From Sinohyriopsis cumingii (lineage: Eukaryota; Mollusca; Bivalvia; Unionida; Unionidae), in NCBI GenBank assembly GCA_028554795.2, contig CM068839.1, positions 12,303,220-12,367,219 of the forward strand: a stretch of DNA of 64,000 nt, in the 5' to 3' direction. Numbering within the stretch: the stretch's first letter is position 1; the number at the start of each line of letters is the position of its first letter. Under the pieces are notes generated by a model, which saw only the letters and a program-made list of their open reading frames with translations, did not search any database and was not told the DNA's origin. Both the position numbers and the translations under genes were made by a program. Below, one piece after another: positions 6,163-18,376 of the stretch.

Positions 6163-7589
6163 CATGACGATAGTCAGGTATGCCAAAGTTCTACCCTCAA
6201 TCAAAATGAAGCGCGAGCCATGAAACAATTATAATATATGACAAACTAAGGTTATATTACAAAAAATATTTATAGTTAACCTCACCCCCATAACTTTAAT
6301 TTCATGTCCCATGTCTATAAAAAAAAAAAAAAAATTGAAAGCATGACAGATTTCATTACTTTGCTTTTATAACAGATCTGAGAACCCACACTGCATCAAA
6401 ATTCACGAGCCTGACAATACATCCAAAGCGGCCCTTTACACGTAAGTTGATATTAAGTGATGAGCGCTTGTCATGTCACCAATTCTGTTGACATTGTACA
6501 TATTGTTCTAGGACGATTTCACGACTGAAAAGTACGGAAAAGGGATTGTATTATGCATATTTAATCTGCATAGCTTGTTAGTTTTTTTTTCTTTTTCTTT
6601 TTTTAAAATTCATTATATGCTATAGATACTTGTATTTTATGTTTGACTTTGTACAAAATCAAGTTCATTTTCTACCAGACCTGAATCATTGATTTTGGTT
6701 TAGTAAACAACATGCTTATTTCAATCTGAGTCCAGAACATTGGATAATCCCCATAAAATGCCCAGTCTACCTGTTGTTTGCCACATTATAATTTTAGTAA
6801 CACGCCTTCCAATTAAAACAGAGACTTTATCTTGTAAACATTTGGATCCTTCTGGAATGAAATTTTCCATTAGGTAATAATTTTGTTTCGAAAACTCTAA
6901 GCGTGATCCGAGGTCAAGTAGAGGACAGTATAATCTTGTTTGTCTAGAAATTATTCATTCGCACAGTAAGATCTGAGCAGAATGCGTTTCCTTTTTGTTG
7001 TGTCCATTATTTCGTTTGGGCTGGAATTTATTTATTCTAATTTTTTCAGTTATTTTCACTGGAAATACAATGTGCTCGAAAATAACATTCTTGGAAAAGG
7101 AAACTTGGATTTATAGTGAAAGTCAAATGAGGATATATTCTTGGATTGTAATATTGTGATTCAACAAAAGAAAGTTGGCACATCACGACGACCCAGACCA
7201 TCACAGACTCAACAACGCTTCCTGAGTTGGACTTATTTGGGAATACCACTAAAATTTATTCAGAACTGTAATCATTAGGACTTGTGTTAGAACTGTTTTG
7301 GATTATTTATGATTTAATTCGCAATACCGTTAATTTTTACATTTTCAGTTTAAATTTTAGCAAAATATATTGTTTGTAGAATTTACAAAACTGCTTGGTT
7401 TTCGCTCTCGACTGTTACTTTGTTAGGACCATAGGGCGTAATAATTGGAACTGGTGATGGTGAATGGGATTTGATCATTCGCTTAAATTTAAATTTGTAC
7501 ATGTAAAGTAAATTTATGGTTCTGTTTATCGTGAATATATTTCTTCAAATTTGTAATATTCAAGGCTATGTCAACTTCCTGATATTTTT
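6161..7589. other. AT-rich non-coding stretch
   Basis: No convincing exon, RNA gene or recognisable repeat seen. A poly(A) run lies near 6320. Confidence 0.5.
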
Positions 7590-7597
7590 TTTTACAT

Positions 7598-7738
7598 CAG
7601 GCCCGGCCTTATGATGCCAGGGGTCCAAGGCAGCAAGCGATGATCACGGGGCCCCAAGCTAAAAAAAAAAATTGCATTGCGTGTTAGCGTATGGCCCAAG
7701 GCGGTTGCTTCGTTCGCCTTTCCCTAGGGCCGGGCCTG
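7598..7738. mobile_element. 141-bp hAT-like MITE
   Basis: Terminal inverted repeats CAGGCCCGGCC (left) and GGCCGGGCCTG (right). The flanks TTTTACAT (7590-7597) and ATTTACAT (7739-7746) form an 8-bp target duplication with one mismatch, the length typical of hAT elements. The interior is GC-rich, with no coding capacity. Confidence 0.85.
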
Positions 7739-7746
7739 ATTTACAT

Positions 7747-9076
7747 ACATTTGACACGCATTCTAACCTCATTGAACAAAAATATTTAAATACCGCGCTA
7801 TAAGACGCGCCACTATGCATGTATTTCTTTAGTATATTACTAGATGTAATTAAATCATGTCAAACTTTTTCGAAAATACTCTGCTACCAAAATACGTAAA
7901 GAGAAAATAGATTACTACTGGGTGTACGTCTATAATGTTCACAATCGGAAACCACAATCTTTTCAAACCATTGTGAATCAGGCAAGCCATTAATAAATTG
8001 TTTAGTAGCGCATGCGTACCGTATACATTTGTGGCTGTGAAAATAGTTCTTGGACTATCGACGCAAAACATGGGTAAGTTATATACTATTTTGGATAAGG
8101 TCAAACTGTCAATCGGTCTTTGATAGATGACATTTACGAATAAGATAAGAAGCGACAATATTGTTAAATATAACATGGCACAAACTTACTTGTAAACGTG
8201 AAGCATTAGTTTCAGTTGTGACTCCCCCTACAGTACAGTATTAGTATTTGTGATGACTCGTCTGCAGTGTCGTTTTAGCAGGTGTAAATATAAGGTCAGC
8301 GTAAATGGCCTATTTCCGGGTTGTATGTATCACGTAGTACCACATGAGATTACCTTTACAAACATGCATCAGCCGTGCTTCTGTCGTATCGTGTGGACAG
8401 ACATATTTAATAAAACTTTCATGTTACTTGTGCACACAATGAAAATAGGCTGGCGACTGTTCAATTTGTCTACTTTGTGGCAACTTTTACTTTGCCCATG
8501 TGACGAGGAATTTCACCCACCCCCATCTTTTTTATTAATAATTACATTTTATGCAGGCTGATAACAAAACGAACTCTTTGGCCCAGCATTCTCAATATTG
8601 GACTATATGATTTATATGGATACCAGACATTTAGGGTGTGGTGATGAAAAGCTTTGGTATTGAAATGAGTTTTATTTGCCCTCCCCCGCTGCATGTCTTT
8701 CTTACATGCACGTCTTTCCCACTCGTTTTCACTTTATTTTTATTTTTTTAAATTGTATGATGGCAGAATTCTCATTTGATCCTTACCGATAGTAGTACCA
8801 GCTACAAATGAAGCCATAAAACACTTTACTCCAATTGTCTCGGGAATTTCCATACATTCGTTACACATGGAAGCTATTATTAGCAGTATGGTATAAAAAA
8901 TGTACCATCTTGTGTATCACCAGAAAAAATATACTTGTAAACCGATATACTGGTAATAATGTGCACTTCTATAATATCGCACCCTCTCTGCTAGATAAAT
9001 GGGATTTAATGGTCAGGTAAAAAAATTTTATTTCTGGTTCTGGTTACCAGCTGACCCTACTTTTAACTGTCGACTC
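7747..9076. other. Non-coding stretch
   Basis: Open frames of about 100 codons exist on each strand (7850-8176 minus, 8250-8561 plus), but neither shows a recognisable domain, biased composition or splice context, so they are treated as chance. Nothing else identified. Confidence 0.45.
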
Positions 9077-9087
9077 AACATTATTTT

Positions 9088-9334
9088 GGGGGCCCTGAGT
9101 GGCTGAGTGGTCTGAAGCGCTCTCCGTTATGGATCACTGCCATCTCACCTATGTCTGTGTGGGTTCAAGTCTAGGATTCGGCCAATATGGGTATGTGAGA
9201 AAGCTTGTCAGTAGCTTCTCGTGGGCCGGTGGTTCTTCCCGGGGTTTTCCAGGGTTCTTCCTCCACCAATAATACTGGCCGCCATGCATAGCCTATCGTA
9301 TGCTGAAAAATGGCGTTAAACCCCACAACAACAA
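9088..9334 (+). mobile_element. tRNA-derived SINE, family 1, copy 1
   Basis: The head has Pol III A-box-like TGGCTGAGTGGTC and B-box-like GGTTCAAGTCT. The body contains TTCTTCCTCCACCA and ATACTGGCCGCCATG. The tail is GGCGTTAAACCC followed by (CAA)n. A 12-bp target duplication AACATTATTTTG flanks it (9077-9088 and 9333-9344). The central domain is reminiscent of mollusc 'Meta'-type SINEs, unverified. Confidence 0.92.
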
Positions 9335-9344
9335 CATTATTTTG

Positions 9345-10083
9345 AAAACTAGAAAGAGAAATTTGGAGTAAAGAAAATACAAAATTTGGGGGGGTGGAGG
9401 AATAAACAACAGGATGTAATTACTATCAGCGTTAAAAATGGGATGCAAATGGTGCTTTTTTGTAGTTTATGATTCATATAAATCCATCCGGATCAAAAAA
9501 ATGTTTGTACCGACCAACCTATCCTAATTTTTTTCAATGTAACCAGAACCAAACATCTTTTCCTTCTCATGTTTACATCAAAGCAGTCTTGATTGTATTG
9601 TGCTGTTTTTAGAATTTGTGGTTTTAACAGTCATATTTATATTAGCACTATCTTGGCAGTAAGGTACTCTCTATGTGGCCACCAGCCCAGTTTCAATGAA
9701 AAATGGAAAAACATTTAAAATGACCTTTCCAAAACCACTAAATACAACTCGGTCAAATTTAACTAAAATTATCCCAGAATGGATACCTCTCAAGTTCATA
9801 CAAATGATGCAGAGTTCCTATCGAATTGTTATTCATATAAAGCCTTTAAATGGCAGATTCAGAACCACTGAATAGTATTTGGCCATACTTGACAGAATGC
9901 ATCTTTTTTGTACAACTCGTGCTGATCTGCCATAAAATATGGTCACCGTTAGGGGGGAAAAAATGGAAAATCTTTAAGTGTCTTATTCTTCAGATTTTTT
10001 GGTCAGCAGCTCCTGACATTTGACCATGAGACTTCAAATACTGTCAGTGAAATTTCTTAATACCTTTCTGTAGCATAATAGGT
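9345..10083. other. Non-coding stretch
   Basis: AT-rich with no feature I can support. Confidence 0.45.
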
Positions 10084-10475
10084 TATGACTCATTAGCTTA
10101 TGACCTTATTACAAGGTCTTCATCAGAGAAATGCCTTCTGGATTGGTGTCACGTGATCAGCTAAATGTTGACCATGTGACAAAACCCTTCTGTACAGTGG
10201 CAGAAGTTCCAATCCGGAATCATGGTTCAACACTGGCTCCTGGTCCATGATTTCAAAATCTTCTCTTATTTTCCTCCTCAGGGTATTATTCTATCTAGCA
10301 AATACTCAGATATTTTATCCCTAAAAATACTATGCCCCGATTCTTTGCAGTGTTCACCACTAAGAGATTCTCTGTTGGTGTACAAGTGTTCTTTAACTCT
10401 TGTGTCAAGGCTTCTAGCGGTTTCAAGAGGTAATGAATACTGTATTCCAACAGAGAATATTATGTGTTAAAGTTA
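10084..10475 (-). pseudogene. Penelope-like element GIY-YIG endonuclease fragment
   Basis: On the minus strand two frames together resemble the C-terminal endonuclease of Penelope-like elements. SLDTRVKEHL followed by KESGHSIFRDKI (about 10285-10430) matches the region after the GIY-YIG core, and EDFEIMDQEPVLNHDSGLEL followed by LPLY (about 10160-10250) matches the end of the domain with its conserved N-x-D-x-G-x-E-L-P-like motif. The frames are offset by a frameshift near 10275 and the GIY-YIG core itself is lost. A stop follows VTPIQKAFL, then a hammerhead-like motif in the 3' flank. No RT portion is attached, so the copy is strongly 5'-truncated. Confidence 0.75.
10098..10126 (-). ncRNA. 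Decayed hammerhead-ribozyme-like core in Penelope-like element tail
   Basis: Minus strand: CTGATGA (10126-10120), then a perfect 6-bp hairpin GACCTT-GTAAT-AAGGTC, then ATAA where GAAA is expected. This is the CUGAUGA / stem II / GAAA order of hammerhead ribozymes, which are known in the terminal repeats of Penelope-like elements. The mutated GAAA implies that it is inactive. Confidence 0.45.
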
Positions 10476-10504
10476 TGCTCATACAGCTGTCAAAATGGCT
10501 GCCT

Positions 10505-10582
10505 TAATAATAATAAAAATAAAGACTTATTTTAGAGAAGGTGGCTCAGTTAGTTATAGAACTAATTCAGCTTGAGGCCTTG
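10505..10582 (-). mobile_element. Severely truncated LINE 3' tail (family of 60901 and 62447)
   Basis: In minus orientation it carries the same tail as the LINEs at 61330-61480 and 62447-62560: GAGGCCT, an ATTAGTT-rich segment, then CTCTAAAATAAGTCTTTAT and TTATTATTA. Only the last ~80 bp were inserted. Confidence 0.75.
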
Positions 10583-10854
10583 ATCGGCATTCTGAAATTC
10601 TTTATATGGTTATGGATGATCATAGCTCTTCCTACAGACTTAAAACTTTGGGATATGACTGAAAGTCTTTTGTAGATGTGCACAACATTTATTTTTTGTA
10701 GCTCTACAGCAGAAGAGCGTATGGGATGGTCTGTTGTAGATCATCCAATGTCTCTCCATTAGCACAGGTGTATTATTGCTAGCTGGCCTAAAATAGTTGT
10801 AAGATTGCTTTTAAACTTCACACATGCACATCCCATGATCTAGTTGGTCCTAAT

Positions 10855-11100
10855 GAAAATGGTGCTGCTTGCGTATCCATTATGGTTGCTACAGTGACAG
10901 TCTTGAAAATCTTGCTATTGCTTCCCCTCCTGAATGTATTGTTATAAAGACATTGTTCCTAAATGAAAATGGTGCTGCTTGCTTATCCAGTATGGTTGCT
11001 ACAGTGACAGTCTTGAAAATCTTGCTATTGCTTCCCCTGCTGAATGTATTGTCATACTGTATAAAGACGTTGTTCCTAAATGAAAATGGTGCTGATCTAA
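10855..11100. repeat. ~110-117-bp tandem duplication within a dispersed repeat
   Basis: AATGAAAATGGTGCTGCTTG, GTTGCTACAGTGACAGTCTT and GCTATTGCTTCCCCT recur at a period of 110 then 117 bp (2+ copies). The unit belongs to the dispersed family described at 26720-28190. Confidence 0.85.
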
Positions 11101-11164
11101 TGTTCATTACGGCCAACATTGCATCCATCATTAAAATTATCTAGTTGAAATGGATGGAAAAAGA

Positions 11165-11400
11165 CTTTTAAAAAATGGTACTAGGACCTGCCTCGCTTGT
11201 CACTCAACATTAAGAGGTTCGTGTTAGATCTGGTTGGTCTGGTGTCAGGATATGGTGACTGGGTGGGACATGATGCTGCATGTCTGAGGTATGGTGCTCC
11301 AGTGCTAGACATCACTGTTAACTGCCACATTGCAGTAATAATAGCGATATGACTAAAATTGTGAAAGCTACATTAAAAATCAAAATCACACACACACATA
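11165..11400 (+). mobile_element. tRNA-derived SINE, family 2, copy 1 (head lost)
   Basis: Matches the body of the fuller copy at 31546-31812: AATGGTACTA, CTGCCTCGCT, GGTCTGGTGTCAGG, CCAGTGCTAGACATCAC, AACTGCCACA, GATATGACT, then a (CA)n tail. Confidence 0.85.
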
Positions 11401-13243
11401 ATGGATCGCTGTATCAACATTAGGTTGGCAGCAGTATGCATCTTATGATACCTTGTTGACCCTAAATGAAAATGGTACCAATCGTACAAACCACTCTCAC
11501 CATTGATGATCGTTATGTCATGGTTTTTTTAACGATGCCCACTTGGTCTTAAATGACAATGGTGCCAATGTGATATCCAGTATGTATACCAGAGCAGCTA
11601 TTTTTGAAAATCTGTTATTTTTGGATAATATCATAGATGTTTTCAACACTAACACTTAAGAGGAGCACATGGTTTTATCTTGAATTCCTGGAAATGCTTT
11701 TTGCCCAGTAAATCCTCACACCCTTCGAGTTTTTAACTCTTTAACAGTATTTAGAATGTTAAATGCAAATCTAAAAGTTTGTGTGATTCATTTATCAAGG
11801 ATGCGAATGTAAAATATGTAATAATTTTTTATGATTACACTGACAGGTTTTGCTGGAGGAGGGAGTGCCCCCTCCATTATCACTGGGAAACTTTTGAGAC
11901 CCACATGTGTTAACTATCTATAGGTTAAAAGGAAATGAGGAAACAACACCAGACGTGCATCTAATACAGACCCAGGTCATACTCCTGGGGGAGGGGACCT
12001 ATCCTTGGAAATTAAGTTGGAAACTTAAAATTTACACCTTTTGGCTTTCTATACTTTTATGTTCTTAGGGAGATAAATTCACACGTGCATCTAATCCAGG
12101 CCATGGAGTAAGTGGACTTGCATCTGATTCATAACTCTATAATTGTGAAGATCCACACCACATCCAACACATGCACTGAGTCATGCCTTTTGGACATGAA
12201 GAGAGAACCCATGTACTGACGTTCAGTGCTTCATCATTTGCTCCTGGGTCAGGCATTATCCCAAATGGCATAGCTGGAGATACTAGGATATGCAAAGACA
12301 TACCAATAACTACTCGGGGTTCTTTGGGAGAGTTGCCAAATCATATCATGCCATTATCTTAGTTTACAATATCTTTTACAGGCCTGTACAACCAGAGCAT
12401 AATTTATTTGGTCATGTTGGTGGTGAATTTCTGGTGAGTGTAATGAAGAAGCTAAAGAAATAGATATACATGTATATTGCTACTTCTAGCCAGAGCTTTT
12501 TTTTCCCACTTTTATCTTCAAATGTTTAGAAGGTTCTGACTGGGAGAATCTTAAGGTGCTAAATATTTCCAGACTTGTTAGAACAGTTCACACCAGCTCA
12601 GGCTTCTGTGTAAACAGCATTGCTAACTGCTGGTATAACTAAATTCTTCTTATTCTAAGTGGAAAATTGCCCTGCTCAAACTAATTACATTTCCAGACAT
12701 TTAACAAAAAGACTTGTGGCACATGTTGTAGAAGAGTGTGTTAATTCTTGTCCCAGCTTCAAAATGAACAACACAGGTTAGTTTCCTTGATTGTTTGTTG
12801 GTTTCATTAGTACTGAGGATTTGTTCCATTTCCCACACTTTGGAATTGAGGTTTTTCTGGTTTGCTTTGGAAAATATATTTTTTCCCTTATCTAAAATCA
12901 AAAATATATATGCGGTAAGTATACATCTTTTGTAAAAACAACTAGAAACATATATTTATACTGGATGAAAGATTGGTTTTACCAGCAGTTTGCAATCTGG
13001 CTTAAGAACTTAACAGTAAATCAAATGTTTACAATGAGATTAGAATAATGTTGATTTTATCTCACCTCTGCAGAGTAGAAGAAAACTATTTTGTTATATC
13101 CAGCATCTTCACGTATGCATATATTAGTATATACTTATATACAACTTCACTTAATCTCAACAATTCTTTCATGTTAGATTCCAGCAGTTTGGAGTGGGGA
13201 TCATAGCGCTTACCCCATTGGGTGGCAGCCAAAGGGGATACCT
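11401..13243. other. Non-coding stretch with dispersed-repeat traces
   Basis: Traces of the dispersed repeat occur at about 11455-11600 (CTAAATGAAAATGGTACCA). At 12950-13010 a segment (GAAAGATTGGTTTTACCAGC) recurs at 25990-26050. No exon or RNA gene identified. Confidence 0.5.
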
Positions 13244-13244
13244 T

Positions 13245-13314
<70 letters not shown>

Positions 13315-13332
13315 CACACACACACACACAAA
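13244..13332. repeat. Compound microsatellite (GT)n(AT)n(AC)n
   Basis: GT run, then AT run, then AC run. The GT and AC arms are mutually complementary across the AT core, so the whole tract can fold into a hairpin. Confidence 0.97.
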
Positions 13333-15032
13333 TTAGTTTTACATTGTTGGTAAATTGTTGCATTTAAGTAGGTTTTATTTTTGTATACTGTATAAATAAT
13401 CCTGTTCCTGGAATGTTGAATGTACTACGCCCTTTTGACAGAAATAGGTCACTGACCCACATTCGAAACTTCATTTTGGTTAAAGTTTGTTTTTTAAGTT
13501 TATTTCTCAAGCTGTTTAATGCTGGAATAATTAGACAGGATGATTGTGTACATATATATTATTACCACACAAATTACAATAACAGGAAGTCACTGGGACT
13601 TACACTTCACATTTTACGTATGTTAATTTTTGTGTATTTAGCTTGTGACCAATTAGGTCATTTTCTAACCAATATATATCTTGTTATACCTAAATTCATG
13701 GCTATAATGGTATATTTTGATAAATCATAGATTACTTTCAATAAGTTTACTATATTTTACATGTGAATGTGTATAACCATTAGGTGAGTGCACTGTATAT
13801 GCATACTTTTCATGTGAGGCCTCATCTTCAATGGATAATCAAGATAATAATTGCTGCTTGTAATAGTGGCAGTCATTCTAATGTTACTATAAGCATAGCT
13901 TCAGAGAGCACGCTGATAATAGCATTTGAAACAGATTTCAAGAATAATAGTTTTTAAAAATGAGAGAAAACAAATACAACATTAATCTCTGGTTTTTATC
14001 AATTTGTTCTATTTCCACTACTTTTTTACAATTGTTTTATATCATTTTTGCCTTGTCACAGTATGTAGGCAGGTACATTTAGTTAGGTATGGTATGTAAG
14101 TAGTTAGATAAGTATGTACATGTGTATTATGTGGGGTCATGATATGTCGGTACACTATTGACTATAGAATGCCAATTAAGAGTTGCAGTTTTTAAATTGA
14201 AAAAAAAGTATGTAAGGAAAAGGTTTTTTTGAAGAAAAAAAGAAATCTGTTAGAAAAATGGCCACTATTTTTTATTGTCATGATCACTTTAATCTTATCT
14301 TATTTTCTGGACAATAATTGTTGTTTATAATGGCTAACAGCTTTTGATTTTTTTTTATATTTATAAAGTTGATTGTCTTGCCTCTTCTAACAAAAATGTT
14401 ACACATATCAAAATGACAAGTCATGTGCAGGGTATAGGTGCACCTTAGGAATTTGATGAAACTTGCTATGCTTAATGTTTGGCAACTGGGATAGCTTTTT
14501 TCCTCACTCCTCTATTCTCACATAAGGGGAAGAGGCTGTCAAAGGTAAACACTTATTTTGGTTGAATTGTCCTGTCAGATGGAAACATCATTTGTGACTG
14601 TGTTACAGCTTTGTGTTCTTAAGCTACTGTATGTAACAAAGGAAATGAAACCAATGGTTTTATTAAAATCAACAAATAATTTATTTCTCTGAGTTATGAA
14701 GTGAAAATTAAAAGACATTCACAGTAATATGAATGAAATTCCAAATAATCCTAAATGTTCTATCACAAGTCCAAAAGTGTAGAATGTCCCAAAAGGACAC
14801 AATAATCCTGAATCTCCTGATGTATCTCATTGATGTAGTCCAGAATTTCTTTGAATAAGTTCTGAGTAATCCCAAAGTTATGTTTCAATCCCAAAGTCAA
14901 TGAGCACTTTGTAATTCCTGTGAATAATTTAAATAAATATTTCCTCTCAACTTATGTCTGAACACAACTTCAAACTCTGATCATTGATTCCCAAAGACTG
15001 ATATGAAACAGGAATGTATAATTGTTTACTGA

Positions 15033-15036
<4 letters not shown>
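13333..15036. other. AT-rich non-coding stretch
   Basis: No feature I can support. Confidence 0.45.

Positions 15037-15103
<67 letters not shown>
15037..15103. repeat. (TA)n microsatellite
   Basis: About 33 uninterrupted TA dinucleotides. Confidence 0.98.
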
Positions 15104-15105
<2 letters not shown>

Positions 15106-16801
15106 TTTGAGCTAAGGCTTAATACAATTTTCCGAAATTCCGTAAATGTGACAAATTGCCAACGTATTTACTTCCAAGACATTTTAAGATCAAACAAGGT
15201 TAGGCCTTCAACTCGGAATTTAGTAAACACCTTAAACTCATGACAAAAATCAGTTAGGAAAAAAATCTACCCTCAGTCATGGACAAAGGTCAAGCATTAT
15301 AAATTAAATATACATAAAAAGTTACACAACTTTCATATAACAAACATTCCAATAAAACCTCCACCCAGTGTGATCACCAAGAGAGATGTCCAGTGTTTAC
15401 CTAGCATATTTTCTGCATGTTTTTGGATGACAAAAAAAATAATTATAATTTTTGTTGCCTGAAAATGTTAAATTACTTCATTTTGTAAAAGACAGCTTAT
15501 TCTTTTTGAGCTTAAGACTCAGCCTGTGTGTGGTACTATATTAAATTTCAGTAAATGAAGTTTACTGATTGGTTGAAAAGAATTATGTGAAATACATTTA
15601 ATAATAACAGAAGAAGCATGCATGTGGGTAAATTGTACACATTAGTATGCTTGAACTTAAATTTATTTTATTGCTGTGATTACACACAGTACTGGGTGTA
15701 ACCAGGGAGATCTCAAAAATGAGGTGCACATCTTATCATTTTCTTTGTTTAAAGAAGTTTTCTCTTGGATTGACCCTTCATTAAGATTTAGGTGTTATTT
15801 CCCCGTTTTTCGACAGAAGGATTGTAAATTGGGCAAATATAGATGCTATGCACTGTGCCCTGTACTGTAGGAATTGAAATACTTGTATTTTTTTGTTAGC
15901 AACAGATAAGCCACCTTGTTTACATCATAGAATCAAGGCATTTTACATTGAAGATTTTCACCTGTGTTGAATGAAGTATTGTGTATCTCTTTGTTGAAAA
16001 TAACTGCAGTAATAATGCAGTGGTACTTTGCTTTGATATTACTAACCTTAAATGAGTTCAAGTTTTCTCAGATACGGTAATCATGTTAATATCTTATAGT
16101 AAAAGGCCTTAAACCTTTGTGGAGCAAAGGGGTTCTGGCATTGCCTTCAGACAGAATTCCCTCTTTAACCAAACCAGTTTCAGGGTTTAAACAGTTAATT
16201 GGTTTGGATTTCTGTTAAAGACAAAAGACAAATCCACCAATTATAATCAAAAGTTGATGCCAAAATCAAAAGAGGAATAAATAATGTGTGGAAAATTACA
16301 GTATTATGCTAAGCTGAACAAAAAACTAAAATGGATCAAAGATGACCTTGTTGATGTATATTAAGAATTTTTATCTATATTGTGGTAATTCTTTAATGAA
16401 TATATGACATATGCGAATTTATGATGGTTATATTTGTAAATATTTATTAATCTTGTTGTGGGATCACATAAATACTGAGGGCGTGAAACAAAGTAAATAA
16501 AATGGTATTGGATGTACATGTGATCTGGAAGAATGTTACAAATGATGCATAAAGCATGGATGTAAGCAATGTTAAGCACGATATGCACTGTGCAAGTACT
16601 GTACACCATAGTACATGTCTCCTGGTAAATCCTAAGCAGCCTGTGTACATGAGGTCTATATTTAAATTTGTTAAATTTTTTTAGATGCATAGATGTCTTA
16701 GGATATCGAGGAAAAAAAATATTTTCTTGTCCTAAGACTTCGTCAGTATGGTATATGTGTGCCCAAAAGCCTCAGCCATAAATTGGAGTACATAAATGTT
16801 T
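15104..16801. other. AT-rich non-coding stretch
   Basis: Nothing recognisable beyond short low-complexity runs. Confidence 0.45.
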
Positions 16802-16802
16802 G

Positions 16803-17033
16803 AGGGGCCCCAGGTTGGCCAATTAAGTGGTCTAAGGTGCTCGCCTTTACATATCACTGATGTCTTACCTGTTGTGTGGATTTGAGTCTCTGGCTCTGCC
16901 AGTATGGGTTGTGAGAAAGCTTGCCAGCTTCCTGTGGTTCGGTTTGTGTTTTCCTGGGTTCTTCCTCCACCAAATATACTGGTCATCATGTATTGCTTGT
17001 CATGTAAAAATGCCTCCAAACCCTTAACAACCA
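16803..17033 (+). mobile_element. tRNA-derived SINE, family 1, copy 2 (diverged)
   Basis: GGGGCCCCAGGTTGGCC head, GTGAGAAAGCTTGCCAGCTT, TTCTTCCTCCACCA and ATACTGGTCATCATG. It is more diverged than the copies at 9088, 27057 and 56869, and its tail is reduced to AACAACCAACA. Confidence 0.85.
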
Positions 17034-17079
17034 ACATTAATGTTTAATTAATTACAATTCTGTATTTTCATAGTGGAAT

Positions 17080-17400
17080 TATACACAGATTTTTTGCTTG
17101 TAATGAGTGAAAAGCATATATTACATTAAGTGGGTTCAAAGCCACGAGTGAAAATATTGAAGTTTTTCACCCAGGATAATAAATATATCCATTATTCACT
17201 CAGTAGCAAGTAAATTCTGTTTTAATTTTGTGCTTAAGCATATTGGCTAGCAAGATGTACTCTGTGTAATAGATTCAAGTAACAGATTTGTTACTGAATC
17301 CTGTGTGATGTCCATGATTTACTGTTTATGTTCTGCTGTGTCTAGGAGTATTCACACAGAAAATGTAAACAGTTACATAATTCTTCCCATTTAAAAGTAA
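17080..17400. repeat. Unclassified dispersed repeat, copy 1 (pair with 63500-63760)
   Basis: Shares ordered blocks with 63500-63760: a GTGAAAAA/ACTCA-rich segment, TTGGCTAGCAAGATG-like, TTTACTGTTTATGTTCTGC, ATTCACACAG and GTTACATAATTCTT. No TIRs or coding remnants seen. Confidence 0.6.
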
Positions 17401-17914
17401 AATAGCACATTAAGAAAAAAAATCATTTGCGCCATGTTGAATTTTAAATGGAGTCACCTTTAATGTGAGGCAGCCACTTTACCACACTGCCACATAAGCA
17501 TCTAAGAATAACTTTGAATTCCACTCTTATCTTGTTATTGTTGTGGCAGTGAAATCATTTCTTGTAATTTACTCTAGTGAATGATAACTTATATTTTACT
17601 TGGCTTAGCATAAAATAAATGATTGCAATGATAAGAGTAGTGTAGGAATGAAAAACGTGAAGTTCTTGTACTAAAGTTTGTATAAAAATATTATTATGTT
17701 TGGAAAACTGTTTGTTTGATTGTTGATAGCATCAATGTAGGCGAAGTGTATATCATTCAAATGAGTGATCCTGGGTCTGTATTAATCAATGGTTGTTACA
17801 AGATATTCTTTATTTTGAAATACAATGGTTTCCCGCTTTAGAGGTCATCCCTTTTTATAAGGCCACCTTTTCCAACACCAGAATAGTAAATCATTTTGCT
17901 CTCAATGAGGTGCT

Positions 17915-18376
17915 ACAGATTGAACAAGGCCACCTTCCCACTGCAGAAGGGATGGCATCACAAAAGTGGGATCACTGAACAAGGCCACCTTCCCACTGCA
18001 GAAGGGATGGCATCACAAAAGTGGGATCACTGAACAAGGCCACCTTCCCACTGCAGAAGGGATGGCATCACAAAAGTGGGATCACTGAACAAGGCCACCT
18101 TACCACTGCAGAAGGGATGGCATCACAAAAGTGGGATCACTGAACAAGGCCACCTTCCCACTGCAGAAGGGATGGCATCACAAAAGTGGGATCATTGAGA
18201 TTGAACAAGGCCACCTTCCCACTGCAGAAGGGATGGCATCACAAAAGTGGGATCATTGAGATTGAACAAGGCCACCTTCCCACTGCAGAAGGGATGGCAT
18301 CACAAAAGTGGGATCACTGAACAAGGCCACCTTCCCACTGCAGAAGGGATGGCATCACAAAAGTGGGATCACTGTA
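17915..18376. repeat. 55-bp minisatellite, 8 copies
   Basis: The unit contains GAACAAGGCCACCTTCCCAC, TGCAGAAGGGATGGCATCAC and AAAAGTGGGATCACT. There are eight copies, almost identical; two carry an 8-bp insertion (TTGAGATT) that makes a 63-bp variant, adjacent to each other. Confidence 0.97.

Noticed and set aside
7850..8561. Frames of 108 and 103 codons on opposite strands
   Set aside because: No domain, no coding-like composition and no splice context; compatible with chance in this length of sequence.
14634..14830. Similarity to the insert at 63095-63400 (ATAATTTATTTC, CAAATAATCC-like)
   Set aside because: Shared words are short and AT-rich; not enough to call a common repeat.
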